DNA from: Prorocentrum cordatum
Lineage: Eukaryota; Sar; Dinophyceae; Prorocentrales; Prorocentraceae
Assembly (NCBI GenBank): GCA_963575745.1
Contig: CAUYUJ010018882.1
Span: forward strand, 409,833-473,832
Direction: 5' to 3'
Length of the DNA: 64,000 nucleotides
The notes under the pieces are model-generated. The model worked only from the letters and a program-made list of their open reading frames with translations. It was not told the origin of the DNA and searched no databases. Made by a program: the position numbers and the translations under genes. This document shows, in pieces, positions 53,346-63,720 of this stretch (position 1 is the first letter of the stretch; every line of letters starts with the position of its first letter).

Positions 53346-54925
53346 TCCAAACACATACAAAACATACCTATGCGACCACCCTGCGGGTGATAAGGAGGTT
53401 GGCGGGGGGAGGGGGGCCAGCAATGGGCAACAGCGCAACAGTGGTGATTGTTGCGTTGCCGCTCGCTCTTGGGTGCCTTGGTGTCGAGTTGTTTACGTCA
53501 TCCTTCGCTCTTGGGCGCCTTGGTATCATTCTCCCCCCCCGGGAACCAACGAAATTTTATTTAGTTCATTTTGCAAGGGCTTGGGGGGCCGTTTGAGCGC
53601 GTCTTTTGGACCTCTTGGGAGGTCTGGGAGGTCTTGGAAGCCTCTTGGGGGCCTCTTGGGTGCCTCTTGGGAGCCTTTCGGGGATGGCGCACGCTTGCTG
53701 CTTTCATGCACCGCGAGGTCTCACTATCGTTTTCGCACCAGCGGGACACCGGGACACCGGCGGGACACAGGCGGGGCACCGGCGGGACACCGCGCGCCAC
53801 CGCGCTTGCCGGAGGGAGAATCATTTGGTCCGGCCGGGGCCCAGCCACAAGCGGAACACCGGCGGTCACCGGCGGGACACCGGCGGGACACCGCGGGCCA
53901 CCGCTTGCCGGAGGGAGAATCATTTGGTCCGGCCGCGCCTCAGCCACAGGAGACTTTTCTCTCGCCCGCCCACGCAGCTTCGCCTCGCCCGCACGCGCGG
54001 CACGCACGAACACGAAACTGAAACCGATCTCCCCGTGGGGGGCTCTCCGTTCCACTTCGATCTCACCCTCCAACCTCCGATACAAAAATAGTGGGAACAA
54101 GTAACACGACTAGGACACCCTGTGAACAGTCCCACTCAGTGCTCCTGGAGAAAATGCGGCGTGGGCTAAGCTGCATCGGAGGAGGTGGTGTTGGTAGAGT
54201 ATGAGAGATAAAGGGGTATAGCGCATCGGGTACTGAGGATGTGGAGGTGGAGCTAGAAAATGAGCTTAAAACTACCGCAAAACAGGACACATCCACACAC
54301 ACACACACACTACATAACCTGACAACACATCCACAAGAAGTGGAATCCATACACGGGCAACGCGCACATAACACACTTCACAAGATCACAGACCATAACA
54401 CAGCACCCACATCACATCACAGCACGACCACATCACAGTACCCACATCACATCACAGAACAGACACACATCACGAACCTACAGGACCACCCACACAGCAC
54501 ACTCACATCACAGTTCACATACCCACCAAGAGGGGGGGTCACTGGGAGGCACGTAGGGTCAAAATCTCACCGACCCTCCAGGGGTGCGGGCGGACCCGGG
54601 AGGTCGCTTCTCCGGACCATCGGGGGCGGCCAAGAGGGGGGCGTCCAAGAGGAGGGGGCGCAAATCATGGCCGGCGGCATGTGCGCGCCCTGGGGGGGGG
54701 GGGGCCAAGGACATAATGAAATAAGAAGAGGCCCCATCCCATCGGCCCCCCAGGTATGCAGGCGGCTCCGGGAGGTCGCTCTTGCGGGCCCTTGCTCGTC
54801 TGTTTCCCAACCATCCTGTGGTGTTGGGTCCTCGTTTTGAAGAGACGGCGCCCCGCGTTCCTCCTCTCCTCTCCTCTCCTTCCTCCTCCTCTCTCCCCTC
54901 CTCCTTCCTCCCACCATCATCTTCA
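53346..54925. other. Unassigned; 103-bp duplication and CACATC-rich tract
   Basis: At 53795 and 53898 the phrase gccggagggagaatcatttg is repeated (103 bp apart). At 54292-54520 the strand is almost free of G, with cacatcacat and ccacatcaca words. At 54805-54865 the repeat ccatcctgtggtgttgggtc marks the edge of the following array. No gene seen. Confidence 0.5.
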
Positions 54926-55850
54926 CCTCTCACACGTTTCGTGGCCCCATACGGAGCTCCACCCAAGGTCCCAGTGGCGCAGCCCGCATGCGGTACGCGC
55001 CCAATTTTGGCACACCCCTCACACGTTTCGTGGCCCCATAGGGAGCTCCACCTATGGTCCCAGTGGCGCAGCCCGCATGCGGTACGCGCCCCATTTTGGC
55101 ACACCCCTCACACGTTTCGTGGCCCCATAGGGAGCTCCACCTTAGGCCCCAGTGGCGCAGCCCGCATGCGGTACGCGCCAAATTTTGGCACACCTCTCAC
55201 ACGTTTCGTGGCCCCATAGGGAGCTCCACCCAAGGTCCCAGTGGCGCAGCCCGCATGCGGTACGCGCCCAATTTTGGCACACCCCTCACACGTTTCGTGG
55301 CCCCATAGGGAGCTCCACCCAAGGTCCCAGTGGCGCAGCCCGCATGCGGTACGCGCCCAATTTTGGCACACCCCTCACACGTTTCGTGGCCCCATAGGGA
55401 GCTCCACCCAAGGTCCCAGTGGCGCAGCCCGCATGCGGTACGCGCCCAATTTTGGCACACCCCTCACACGTTTCGTGACCCCATAGGGAGCTCCAACGTA
55501 GGCTCCAGTGGCGCAGCCCGCATGTGGTACGCGCCCAATTTTGGCACACCCCTCACACGCTTCGTGGCCCCATAGGGAGCTCCACCTTAGGCCACAATGG
55601 CGCAGCCCGCATGCGGTACGCGCCCAATTTTGGCACACCCCTTACACGTTTCGTGGCCCCATACGGAGCTCCACCTTAGGCCCCAGTGGCGCAGCCCGCA
55701 TGCGGTACGCGCCCAAGTTTGGCACACCCCTCACACGTTTCGTGGCCCCATAGGGAGCTCCACCCAAGATCCCAGTGGCGCAGCCCGAATGCGGTACGCG
55801 CCCCATTTTGGCACACCCCTCACACGTTTCGTGGCCCCATAGGGAGCGCG
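54926..55850. repeat. 89-bp tandem array, about 10 copies
   Basis: cacacgtttcgtggccccat starts units at 54931, 55020, 55109 and so on to 55821, always 89 bp apart. Each unit includes gggagctccacc, ccagtggcgcagcccgcatg and cggtacgcgcccaattttgg. Copies are more than 90% alike by eye, so the array is young. Frames that recur every 89 bp are artefacts. Confidence 0.95.
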
Positions 55851-56059
55851 GGCGAAGATGGTACTCACAATTGCGGTATTCACAACTGCATATGGTTGGG
55901 TCCTTCGTCAGGCTAAGTTCCTAACCATCCTGTGGTGTTGGGTCCTCGTTTTGAAGTGACAGCGCCCCGCGTTCCTTCCTTCCTTCCTTCCTTCCTTCCT
56001 TCCTCTCCTCCTCCTCCCCCCTCCTCCCCACCCCCCCTCCTCCTTCCTCCCCCTCCTTG
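55851..56059. repeat. Junction module between the two arrays
   Basis: cacaactgcatatggttggg, ccttcgtcaggctaa and ccatcctgtggtgttgggtc, with a CCTT microsatellite at 55975-56003. A shorter version of the left part (cacaactgcatcagttgggt, ccttcgccaggctaa) closes the second array at about 57275-57310. Confidence 0.8.
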
Positions 56060-57250
56060 CTTCGTTTCGTAGCCCATAGGGAGCTCCACCGAAGGCCCCA
56101 GTGGGGGTGCCCGCATGCGGTTCCCCCACCCAGGGCAGCGTTGCGTGGCCCCATAAGGAGCTCCACCGAAGGCCCCAGTGGGGGTGCCCGCATGCGGTTC
56201 CCCCACCCAGGGCAGCGCTTCGTAGCCCCATAAGGAGCTCCACCGAAGGCCCCAGTAGGGGTGCCCGCATGCGGTTCCCCCGCCCAGGGCAGCGTTTCGT
56301 GGCCCCACAGGGAGCTCCACCGTAGGCCCCAGTGGGGGTGCCCGCATGCGCTTCCCCAACGCAGGGCAGCGCTTCGTAGCCCCACAGGGGGCTCCACCGT
56401 AGGCCCCAGTGGGGGTGCCCGCATGCGGTTCCCCCACCCAGTGCAGCGCTTCGTAGCCCCGTAGGGAGCTCCACCGTAGGCCCCAGTGGGGGTGCCCGCA
56501 TGCGGTTCCCCCACCCAGGGCAGCGCTTCGTGGCCCCATAGGGAGCTCCACCGAAGGCCCCAGTGGGGGTGCTGGCATGCGCTTCCCCCATGCAGGGCAG
56601 CGCTTCGTGGCCCCACAGGGAGCTCCACCGCAGGCCCCAGTGGGGGTGCTGGCATGCGCTTCCCCCACCCAGGGCAGCGTTTCTTGGCTCCAGTGGGGGT
56701 GCCCGCATGCGGTTCCCCCACCCATGGCAGCGTTTCGAAGCCCCACAGGGAGCTCCACCGCAGGCCCGTGGGGGTGCCCGCATGCGGTTCCCCCACCCAG
56801 GGCAGCGTTTCGTGGCGTCATAAGGAGCTCCACCGAAGGCCCCAGTGGGGGTGCCCGCATGCGGTTCCCCCACCCAGGGCAGCGTTTCGTGGCACCCATA
56901 GGGAGCTCCAACGAAGGCCCCAGTGGGGGTGCCCGCATGCGGTTCCCCCGCCCAGGGCAGCGCTTCGTAGCCCCATAGGGAGCTCCACCGTAGGCCCCAG
57001 TGGGGGTGCCCGCATGCGCTTCCCCAACCCAAGGCAGCGCTTCGTAGCCCCATAGGGAGCTCCACCGTCGGCCCCAGTGAGGGTGCCCGCATGCGCTTCC
57101 CCCACCCAGGGCAGCGCTTCGTGGCCCCATAGGGAGCTCCACCGAAGGCTCCAGTGGGGGTGCCCGCATGCGGTTCCCCACATCCACAACCACCACCACC
57201 ACTGTGGAAGACCCCTCACACAGTTCGTGGCCCCATAAGGAGCTCCACCG
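56060..57250. repeat. 77-bp tandem array, about 15 copies
   Basis: Units contain gcttcgtggccccataggga, gctccaccgaaggcccc, agtgggggtgcccgcatgcg and cccacccagggca, and repeat every 77 bp. It shares the gtttcgtggccccatagggagctccacc part with the 89-bp array but has its own second half. The long minus-strand frames of up to 429 codons are array translations. Confidence 0.95.
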
Positions 57251-57377
57251 AGGACGATATTCACAACTGCTGTATTCACAACTGCATCAGTTGGGTCCTT
57301 CGCCAGGCTAATTTTTTTTTGGGGGGGGGCGGGGGGGGGATAACCACGGGACCACCACTTGAGCAGGGACCGACCGT

Positions 57378-57520
57378 CCCTTAGAACATGAGCCCGATGT
57401 GTTAAAGCAAGACGGTCTCAGCCTGAAAGGTTCTAAGAGCATGTCGTGCAGACCACAAACGGTTAGAACATTATTTGGTAGACCTATAGGCGAGCTGGAA
57501 CGCTTCACCACTGCTTGAAC
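57378..57520. mobile_element. MITE-B copy 3, left end lost
   Basis: Retains ccttagaacatgagcccgat, ggttctaagagcatgtcgtg and the right flank cctataggcgagctggaacg, but lacks the left inverted repeat. Confidence 0.7.
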
Positions 57521-58140
57521 CACGGGGCAACCACCGACCAACCGAGGGACAACTGCGGGACAACCCTCGAACAACCACGGGACGACGGCGGGACAATGGC
57601 AAGGCAACCGCAGAACAAGCCCATGCACGCCACAGGGCCACGGCGGAACAGCTTCGGGACAGCCCCGGCCACGCCCAGGCCGGGGCCGACGACACATTTT
57701 GGCCCCACCCGGCCCTCGCCCAGACGCACGACGCGAATCGAAACCGAAACCGATGCCCTGGTCGCGGGACGCCGTTTCGCTTGAGCAAGGATCAAGAACG
57801 GGTCTTGCGCGAGATGGCATAGCGACCGCGACCTGACGCCGCGGCTTGCGCGGGCCGTCAGCGCGGCACGCCACCTTGGAGACAAGGGCGCAAGTGCGCG
57901 CGACCTTGCGCGGGCAGCCTGCGCGCCAGTGTCGGCGCAGACGGCCCTGTTTTCTTGCGTTGCTCACTTGGCCTCGCCCCGCCAGCCCCCGATCTGCTTC
58001 CTTTCCCGCCAACAGCTCGCCTGGGCATCGTTGCTAAGCTGCTGGGCGAAGGCTGGCAGATCCGTAGCTGCCAAATCGGTCTTCCCGGGAGAAAAATAAC
58101 CGCATGCCGATGATAATAAAGGGACCCCCCCCTTCAGTGT
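57521..58140. other. CGGGACAAC-rich repeat then GC-rich spacer
   Basis: From 57530 to 57665, gggacaac-type words repeat about every 10-14 bp. The remainder shows no gene. Confidence 0.5.
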
Positions 58141-58965
58141 TTAGAGTTGATTATCGTCGCCCTATACAAAATTCAAATTGGGCGGCGAGCGCTGAGGCCG
58201 AACTTCATTATCACCTCGAAACGCTATGTTGAGATAGCAACATCAAGCGATGTTGATATAGCAACATCAAGCGAAGCGATCACACTTTTTCAGGATGTGT
58301 CAAGCGAAACCAATAATTTTGGGAGGCAGACTCAAACGAAACGAGCAATGTTCTTATTATTCTTCTACTTTCCTCTTCTTCTTTTATATTTCTATCTGTC
58401 CTCACGCTCGCCTGAACTTTTTTATCCCTGGGGTTGATTATCCATGGAAAATGAAGCACATGAGCTACCCTACACGAGCACTTAAAAAATCAATGTTCAT
58501 AAAGCGTTTGTAAATTAAAATTGATAGATTTGGAACTTTGGATTTTTCCTTTCTTCGTCCTCTTCTTATTATCCTCTTCTTCTTCTTTCTTATTATTATT
58601 CTACTGTATTCTTCTTCTTTTATATTTCTCTCTGTCCCCACGCTCGCCTGAACTTTTTTATCTCTGGGGTTGATTATCCATGGAAATTGAGGCACATGAG
58701 CTACCCTACACGAGCACTTACAAAAAACAATTTTCATGAGAGATAAGCCATTGTTGATGATATTTCTATGAAAACTAAACGCCAAGGATGTCTCAAAACG
58801 TGCTCGGCTTGGTCTCCTCTTGATCATCTCTTACTTCGAGATTATGTTGAGGTCTGCTGGGCTACTTTTATTATCTCTCCCTGAACCCCGAATTTTATTA
58901 TCCCCTAGTGTTTATTCTCACGGGCATGAGGTTATAAATCCCTGGAATAAAACCCAGCGCGCCGA
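58141..58965. other. AT-rich island with a 237-bp tandem duplication
   Basis: This block is strikingly AT-rich in a GC-rich window. The phrase ctgtcctcacgctcgcctga with gttgattatccatggaaa recurs about 237 bp later (58398 and 58635). A gatagcaacatcaagcgatg repeat lies at 58233-58275. Short frames only, no gene recognised. It might be an inserted element or organelle-derived DNA. Confidence 0.6.
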
Positions 58966-59034
58966 ATAGTAAACGGCCTGCTTCCCGGAAGAAACACAAA
59001 TCCCATGGGTTCGCTAGCCTTCCATCCTTGTCCT

Positions 59035-59155
59035 CCGCCCTCCTCCTCCTCCTGCTGCTCCTTCTGCTCCTCCTGCTCATCCTCCTGCGGATCCGCCACC
59101 TCCTCCTCTTCCTCCTGCTCCTCCTCGTCGTCCTCCTCCTGCTCCTCCAGTGCGC
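59035..59155. repeat. CCT/CTGCTC microsatellite
   Basis: Imperfect cctcctgctc triplets. Poly-Leu and poly-Glu frames are artefacts. Confidence 0.9.
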
Positions 59156-59337
59156 GCAGCCCCTCCGCTCTGGCAGCGCGTTGACACGATATGGGTGTCC
59201 TCTGGGGGGGGCCCCACGTCTGCCATGATGCGTCCGCCGGCGGACGGAGAGAGCTCTCTGCGCAGTGTGGGGCGAGGGGTAGGACCTCAGCTCCTGCGCG
59301 AGTGCAGCCTGCCCTTCCTCTCTGGACCGGGAAACGA

Positions 59338-59475
59338 ACGACACCACCCCACCTACGGCCCCACGGGCCGTGGCGCATACCAGGACATCTGGCGTGGGTT
59401 CTTGCATGGTATACGCTACGGCCCCCGATGGGCCGTAGCGCAACATGGAGGACCGTAGGTGGGGTGGTGTCGTTT
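59338..59475. mobile_element. Foldback element, perfect 21-bp inverted ends
   Basis: Ends cgacaccaccccacctacgg and ccgtaggtggggtggtgtcg are exact complements (21 bp with the outer a/t). The interior also pairs (ggccgtggcgcataccagg with ctacggcccc). No coding. It is likely a MITE-type element in the intron left of exon 2. Confidence 0.8.
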
Positions 59476-59561
59476 GCCTTTTGGTCGACTCTCTTCGCCC
59501 CTTTCCAACCTCCTCGATCCTCCTGCCTCGACTGCACGCCATCGAGCCAGAACCAAACCTG

Positions 59562-59755
59562 TGCGGCGGCAGACCGTGCAGCGACGTCGGGTCCCCCAAG
59601 GATCGCACCGCACGGTCCACCGCTCACGGTTTTGGGAGCCTGGAGGTCCCAACCGCCCGAGACGTCCTCGGAGATCGACTCAAGTCTCTAAACCGTACGG
59701 CCACCTCGAAGCCCCACTGACTCACCACATGGTGTGGTCACCGCACCGTTAGGGG
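59562..59755. repeat. Dispersed repeat R1, copy 2
   Basis: Shares gcagaccgtgcagcgac, ccgcacggtccaccgctcac and ggttttgggagcctggaggt in order with 47745-47955. Confidence 0.7.
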
Positions 59756-60107
59756 AGCCCCGACCAAATCGGGTCCACGATCAGGACAGGTCGCTACAAG
59801 GCGTTCCGGAACGATCTCAGAGAGTTTCGGAAGACGCTCTGAGAAGGCCGCGGCGCCCGCTCCCAACCGCGGGACCTCAGAGATCCCCGATTTCTCCCGA
59901 GCCCGCTCTGTCCCGATCCTGCCCTCGTTCCACAGTAGGGGCTCGACCACAAGAGACCTTCCACAGGAAACCCAACCCTGGAACCCCAGGACGTCCATGG
60001 ATTGTTGGCGTGGGGACGCTACGCTCTCCGTAGCAAAACCATCAAAACCCACGAAACCCATGGCACCCATTCCCTCATCGTCGCCGCCCAGGGGGCGGCG
60101 GGCACGC
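59756..60107. other. No gene seen
   Basis: GC-balanced spacer left of exon 2. A short ccatcaaaacccacgaaacc phrase is notable but no motif is recognised. Confidence 0.4.
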
Positions 60108-60284
60108 CTGGTACAGGTAGGCCAGGAGCCACAGCAGCGGCTTCCTCGTCACCCAATCTGGCATGTCGATCTTCGCGCGCCCGCCGACGCCGCAAGACTC
60201 GGCGCAGCCGCTGGTGAACATGGTGCGGAAGTGCTCGCACGCCGCCGCCAGGATGAGGCGGTGCGCGAAAACCGTCTGCGGCTC
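60108..60284 (-). CDS. BTB/BACK gene, candidate exon 2 (BTB core)
   Basis: The minus strand encodes 59 residues: TVFAHRLILAAACEHFRTMF then TSGCAES, KIDMPDWVTRKPLLW and LLAYLYQ. These are the hallmark BTB features. AHR and the ILA helix pack at the dimer interface. FRTMFTSG is the classic f-r-x-m-F-x-s-g segment. An acidic strand (KIDMPDW) comes next, and LLAYLY corresponds to l-L-x-y-i-Y-t. The acceptor is ctgctgccctgctgag|G, and a GC donor (CAG|GCGTGC) follows. Length is a multiple of three, in phase 0 at both ends. It continues exon 1 in register (SPQ then EPQ). The donor could lie a few codons later. BTB domains dimerise and often bind cullin-3; function here is inferred. Confidence 0.85.
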
Positions 60285-61076
60285 CTCAGCAGGGCAGCAG
60301 CAACCGCACTGGCATAAACTTTCGGAGGCCTTCCTGGGCCTTCGAAGGGCCCCCGAGAGGCCCCTGCAAAAGGCGCGAAGGAAGAGGAGGGCGCATCAGC
60401 AACGGCTACACGCAAGCAGAACGGCGGGAAACGGCAACCAACAAAATACGAATTCGAAGCCGCACACTTCCTCTTCAGGGGGTCGGCGGAAGGGCCTGAG
60501 CCTCTTCAATAAACTTCCAGAACTATTTCGGATTTCTGGGATCGGCGCTGGGTCCCCCTCCAGGGGCACGCTGGAGGCAACGCCAGGGGGGGCCAACGCA
60601 GATCCAAGAGCTCCGCGCGGAGCTCGGCAGATTCGAACGATGCGGTGCAGCATCGATCTCCGAAGCCATCCCTGTGAGGCGATTCCCCCCGCGAGAGCCC
60701 TTTCTGAGAGGGCCCCGCTCTGTGCACGCCATCCCCCCCAAGGCTTCTTCGGCGCATGCTACATCCAAGGTAGGGGATCGCGTCTGTCAGCTGGCCAGCG
60801 GCGCCACATTGCACGCCATGTTTTTCAACGCCAACCGCCTGGACATCCGGCGATCCAATTTTCCGACGCGTGGACCCACGATATCTGGACAGCTTCCTCC
60901 CCAGGGCTGGCTTCTCATCCTGAGTCGTTTTGTTGACCGCCCCAGAGCCCGCTGAGGGCCCCACCAGAAGCCGAAGCTTGCAACAAAAAACAACAACTGC
61001 GCTCCAATGTTCTCGGAGTCTCGGATCTCTGGGGGAACGCATGTCTATAGTCTATGGTGCCTTTGCTCCTTCGAGC
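60285..61076. other. Putative intron 1-2, unassigned
   Basis: Contains gcgccagggggggccaacgc at 60578, similar to 50470. A plus-strand frame at 60674-60955 with varied sequence (VCQLASGATLHAMFFNANRL) might be an antisense exon, but it lacks a recognised domain. Confidence 0.35.
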
Positions 61077-61142
61077 CTGTGGGGAGCCCCACGGCCTCAG
61101 GGTGAACTCCACGTCGGCGAGCTCCGGCTCGTTCAGCGCCGC
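61077..61142 (-). CDS. BTB/BACK gene, candidate exon 1 found (BTB N-terminal strand)
   Basis: Sixty-six bases on the minus strand encode 22 residues, including NEPELADVEFTLRPWG. The L-x-D-V-x-F motif is the first beta strand of BTB domains. The acceptor is ccgctcttcctgcag|G and the donor is CCACAG|GCTCGA, a GC donor as in the other exons. It is in phase 0 at both ends, joining exon 2 in register to give the expected d-v-x-f...a-H-r spacing. Because it is preceded by a splice acceptor it is not the first exon. The start codon and N-terminal region should lie further right, where only a hairpin and minisatellites are visible. Reading through the acceptor (PLFLQAAL) is also possible. Confidence 0.7.
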
Positions 61143-61261
61143 CTGCAGGAAGAGCGGCACCGCGTCTGCGGGCGGGGGCTGGCCCACGTGCACCTTTCGG
61201 GGCGAAAGTCCGCCGACCCACGCCTGCTAGGCGCGACAAGGCGTGCAAGCTGATCGGCTAC

Positions 61262-61387
61262 TCTGCGTCCCTCAATACTTTTAGGTCCCCCGACTGCTGG
61301 TACCCCCCGGACTGCTGGTACCCCCCGGACTGTAGTCCGGGGGGTACCAGCAGTCCGGGGACCCAAAACTATTGAGGGACAGAGAGT
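61262..61387. repeat. Long imperfect hairpin
   Basis: Left arm ccctcaatacttttaggtcc...ggtaccccccggact faces right arm agtccggggggtaccagcag...aaaactattgaggga, with only two bases between. The left arm has an extra tandem copy of gactgctggtaccccccg. Confidence 0.85.
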
Positions 61388-61397
61388 ATCCACCTTC

Positions 61398-61535
61398 CCT
61401 GCTCGTCTCCCGCCCCTCCTGCTTCTCCTGCTCCTTCTGCTCCTCCTCCTCCTGCTCCTCCTCCTGCTCCTCCTCCTCCTCCTCCTGCTCCTCCTCCTCC
61501 TGCTTTTCCTCCTCCTCCTCCTTTGGGGGGGGCGT
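61398..61535. repeat. CCT/CTGCTC microsatellite
   Basis: cctcctgctcctcct-type triplets. Purine-rich on the gene strand. Confidence 0.9.
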
Positions 61536-61544
61536 CTTTCCCAA

Positions 61545-62095
61545 ACCAAACGGGTCTTCCCAAACCGCACCTTCGGTTAGGGTGACCCAGGGCTCGGTTT
61601 GGGAACACCCGGATGGTTAGGGAAGACCCTCTTGGTTAGGGAAGACCCAGAGCTTGGTTTGGGAACACCCGGCTGGTTTGGAAAGACACGGTTGGTCTGT
61701 GAAGACCCAGGGGGTTGGTTTGGAAAGGCCCAATTGGTTTGGGAACGCTCGTTTGCTTTGGGACGACCTGGTTGGTTTGGGGAGACGCAATTGGTCTGTG
61801 AAGGCCCGTGGGCTTGGCTTGGGAAGACCCAACTGGTTTGGAAAGACCCTGGTTGTTTTAGAAGACATGGTCGCTTTGGCGAAGACCAAGGTCTTCGGTT
61901 TGGGAAGACCTACCTGGTTTGGAAAGACCCTGTTGGTTTGGGAAGACCCGCTTGGTTTGGGAAGACCCGGGGGCTTGATTTTTGGGACGACCCGGTAGGC
62001 TTGGGAAGACAGGGGGGCTTGGTTTGGCAAGACCCGTTTGGTTTGGGAAAGCGCGGTTGGTTTGGTAAGACCCAGGGGCTCGGCTAAGCAAGATT
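61545..62095. repeat. GGTTTGGGAAGACCC minisatellite
   Basis: Degenerate units of ttggtttgggaagacccgg with lengths of about 19-26 bp repeat more than 20 times. Confidence 0.9.
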
Positions 62096-62860
62096 AATTT
62101 GGCCCAGGCGGAACCAAGGGAGAAACGAAGGCGAAAACGAAGGCGGGAACGAGAACGGAAACGAGGGCCGAACGAAGGCGAGAACAAGGCAAGAACGTGA
62201 GCGGGAACCAAAACGAAACGAAGGCGAGAACGACAGCGGAAACGAGACGGAAACAAGCACGAAACGAGGGCGAAACGAAGGCGAGAACGAGAGCGGGAGC
62301 GAAACGAAGGCGAGACCGAAGGCGAGACGAAGGTGGGAAACGAGGGCGGATACAAAGCCAAACGAAGACGAAACGAAGGCGAGAACAAAGGCGAGAACGA
62401 GAGCGGAAACGAACGAGAAACGAAGGCGGAACGAACGTGAGAACGAAAGCGAAACCGAGATCGGAAACTAAGGCGACACGACAACGAAACGAAGGCGAGA
62501 ACAAAAGCAAAAACGAAACGGAAACAAAAGCGAAACGAAAGCGAAACGAAGGCGAGAACGAATGCGATAACAAGACCGAAACGAGGACGAAACGAAACGA
62601 AGGCGAAAACGAAGGCGAGAACGAAGGGCGGAAACGAAGGCGAAACGAGGGCGGAACGAAGGCGAGACCGAAGGCGAGAACGAAGGCGAGACGAAGGCGG
62701 GAAACGAGGGCGGATACAAAGACAAACGAAGACGAAACGAAAGCGATAACGAAAGCGAGAACGAAAGCGGAAACGAAAGCGGAACGAAAGCGGAACGAAG
62801 GCGAGAACGAAGACGAGAACGAAGGGCGGAAACGAAAACGAGAACAGGGGCGAGTGGGGT
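62096..62860. repeat. GAAACGAAGGCGAGAACGAAAG minisatellite
   Basis: Words gaaacgaaggcg, agaacgaaagcg and gaaacgagggcg repeat with a basic 6-bp rhythm. The Lys-Arg-Asn-Glu and Phe-Arg-Ser frames are artefacts. Confidence 0.9.
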
Positions 62861-63200
62861 CGAACGGGCGGACCCGAACGGGCGGGTCGGGTTGGGCGGG
62901 CGGGACACGCAGTACAATGCATACTCGAGTTGGCGCGATTCCAGCCTAACGGGCGGGTCGGTCGGGCGGGCGGGTCGAGTCCGGCGGGCGGACCCTGACA
63001 GGCAAGTCAGGTCGGGCAGGCGCATCCTAACAGGAGGGTCGTGCGGGGCGGGCGGGACATTAAAGTTTTATGCATCATCGAGTTGGCGCACGTATTCCCT
63101 AACGGACGGGTCGGTCGGGCGGGCGGGTCGAGTCGGGCGGGCGGACCCTGACGGGCGGATCTGATTGAGCGGGCGGAACACTAAAATATGATGCATCATC
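62861..63200. repeat. CGGGCGGGTCGGG repeat block with a 125-bp higher-order unit
   Basis: cgggcgggtcggtcgggcgg-type words repeat. The phrase tgcatcatcgagttggcgca with flanks recurs near 62918, 63070 and 63190. Confidence 0.8.
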
Positions 63201-63389
63201 GAATTGGCACGCGTGCACCCGGCTCCCAGGGGCTCTCAACAGGCCCCAAGACCGTCAAAGAAGAACTCGGGACGAAAAAACGGCCCTAGGGAAAGGCCAG
63301 ACCCCTGGGTGCTCCCGTCGCCAAAAAAGCAACACAGGATGTCTGGGTTCTGGAGGCGCGCCTTCACCTGAAATTCGGAAAGGAATCCA

Positions 63390-63720
63390 GGCGTGGCGAC
63401 GACGACGACCACGACGACGACTACGACCACGACGACGACGACGACGACGATGACAACGACGGCGACTGCGGCGACGGTGACGACGACGAAGACGGCGGCG
63501 ACGACGACGACAGCGACCACGACAACGTTGACGTCGACTTGGACGACGACGCCGACGGCGTCAACGGCGACGGCGACGACGGCGGCATCCACGACGACGA
63601 CGTCGACGACGACGACGGCGACCACGACGACGTGGACGACGGCGACGACAACGATGACGGCGACGACGGCGACGGCGACGACGACGAAGTCGTCGACGAC
63701 GACGACGAAGGCGGGAACGA
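63390..63720. repeat. GAC trinucleotide tract
   Basis: gacgacgacg with cggcga interruptions. Poly-Thr, poly-Asp, poly-Val and poly-Ser frames are artefacts. Confidence 0.95.

Noticed and set aside
55908-57202. Minus-strand open frames of up to 429 codons with a MRAPPLGP-type repeat
   Set aside because: They are translations of the 77-bp tandem array. All three frames cycle through the same units because 77 is not a multiple of three and the repeat lacks stops.
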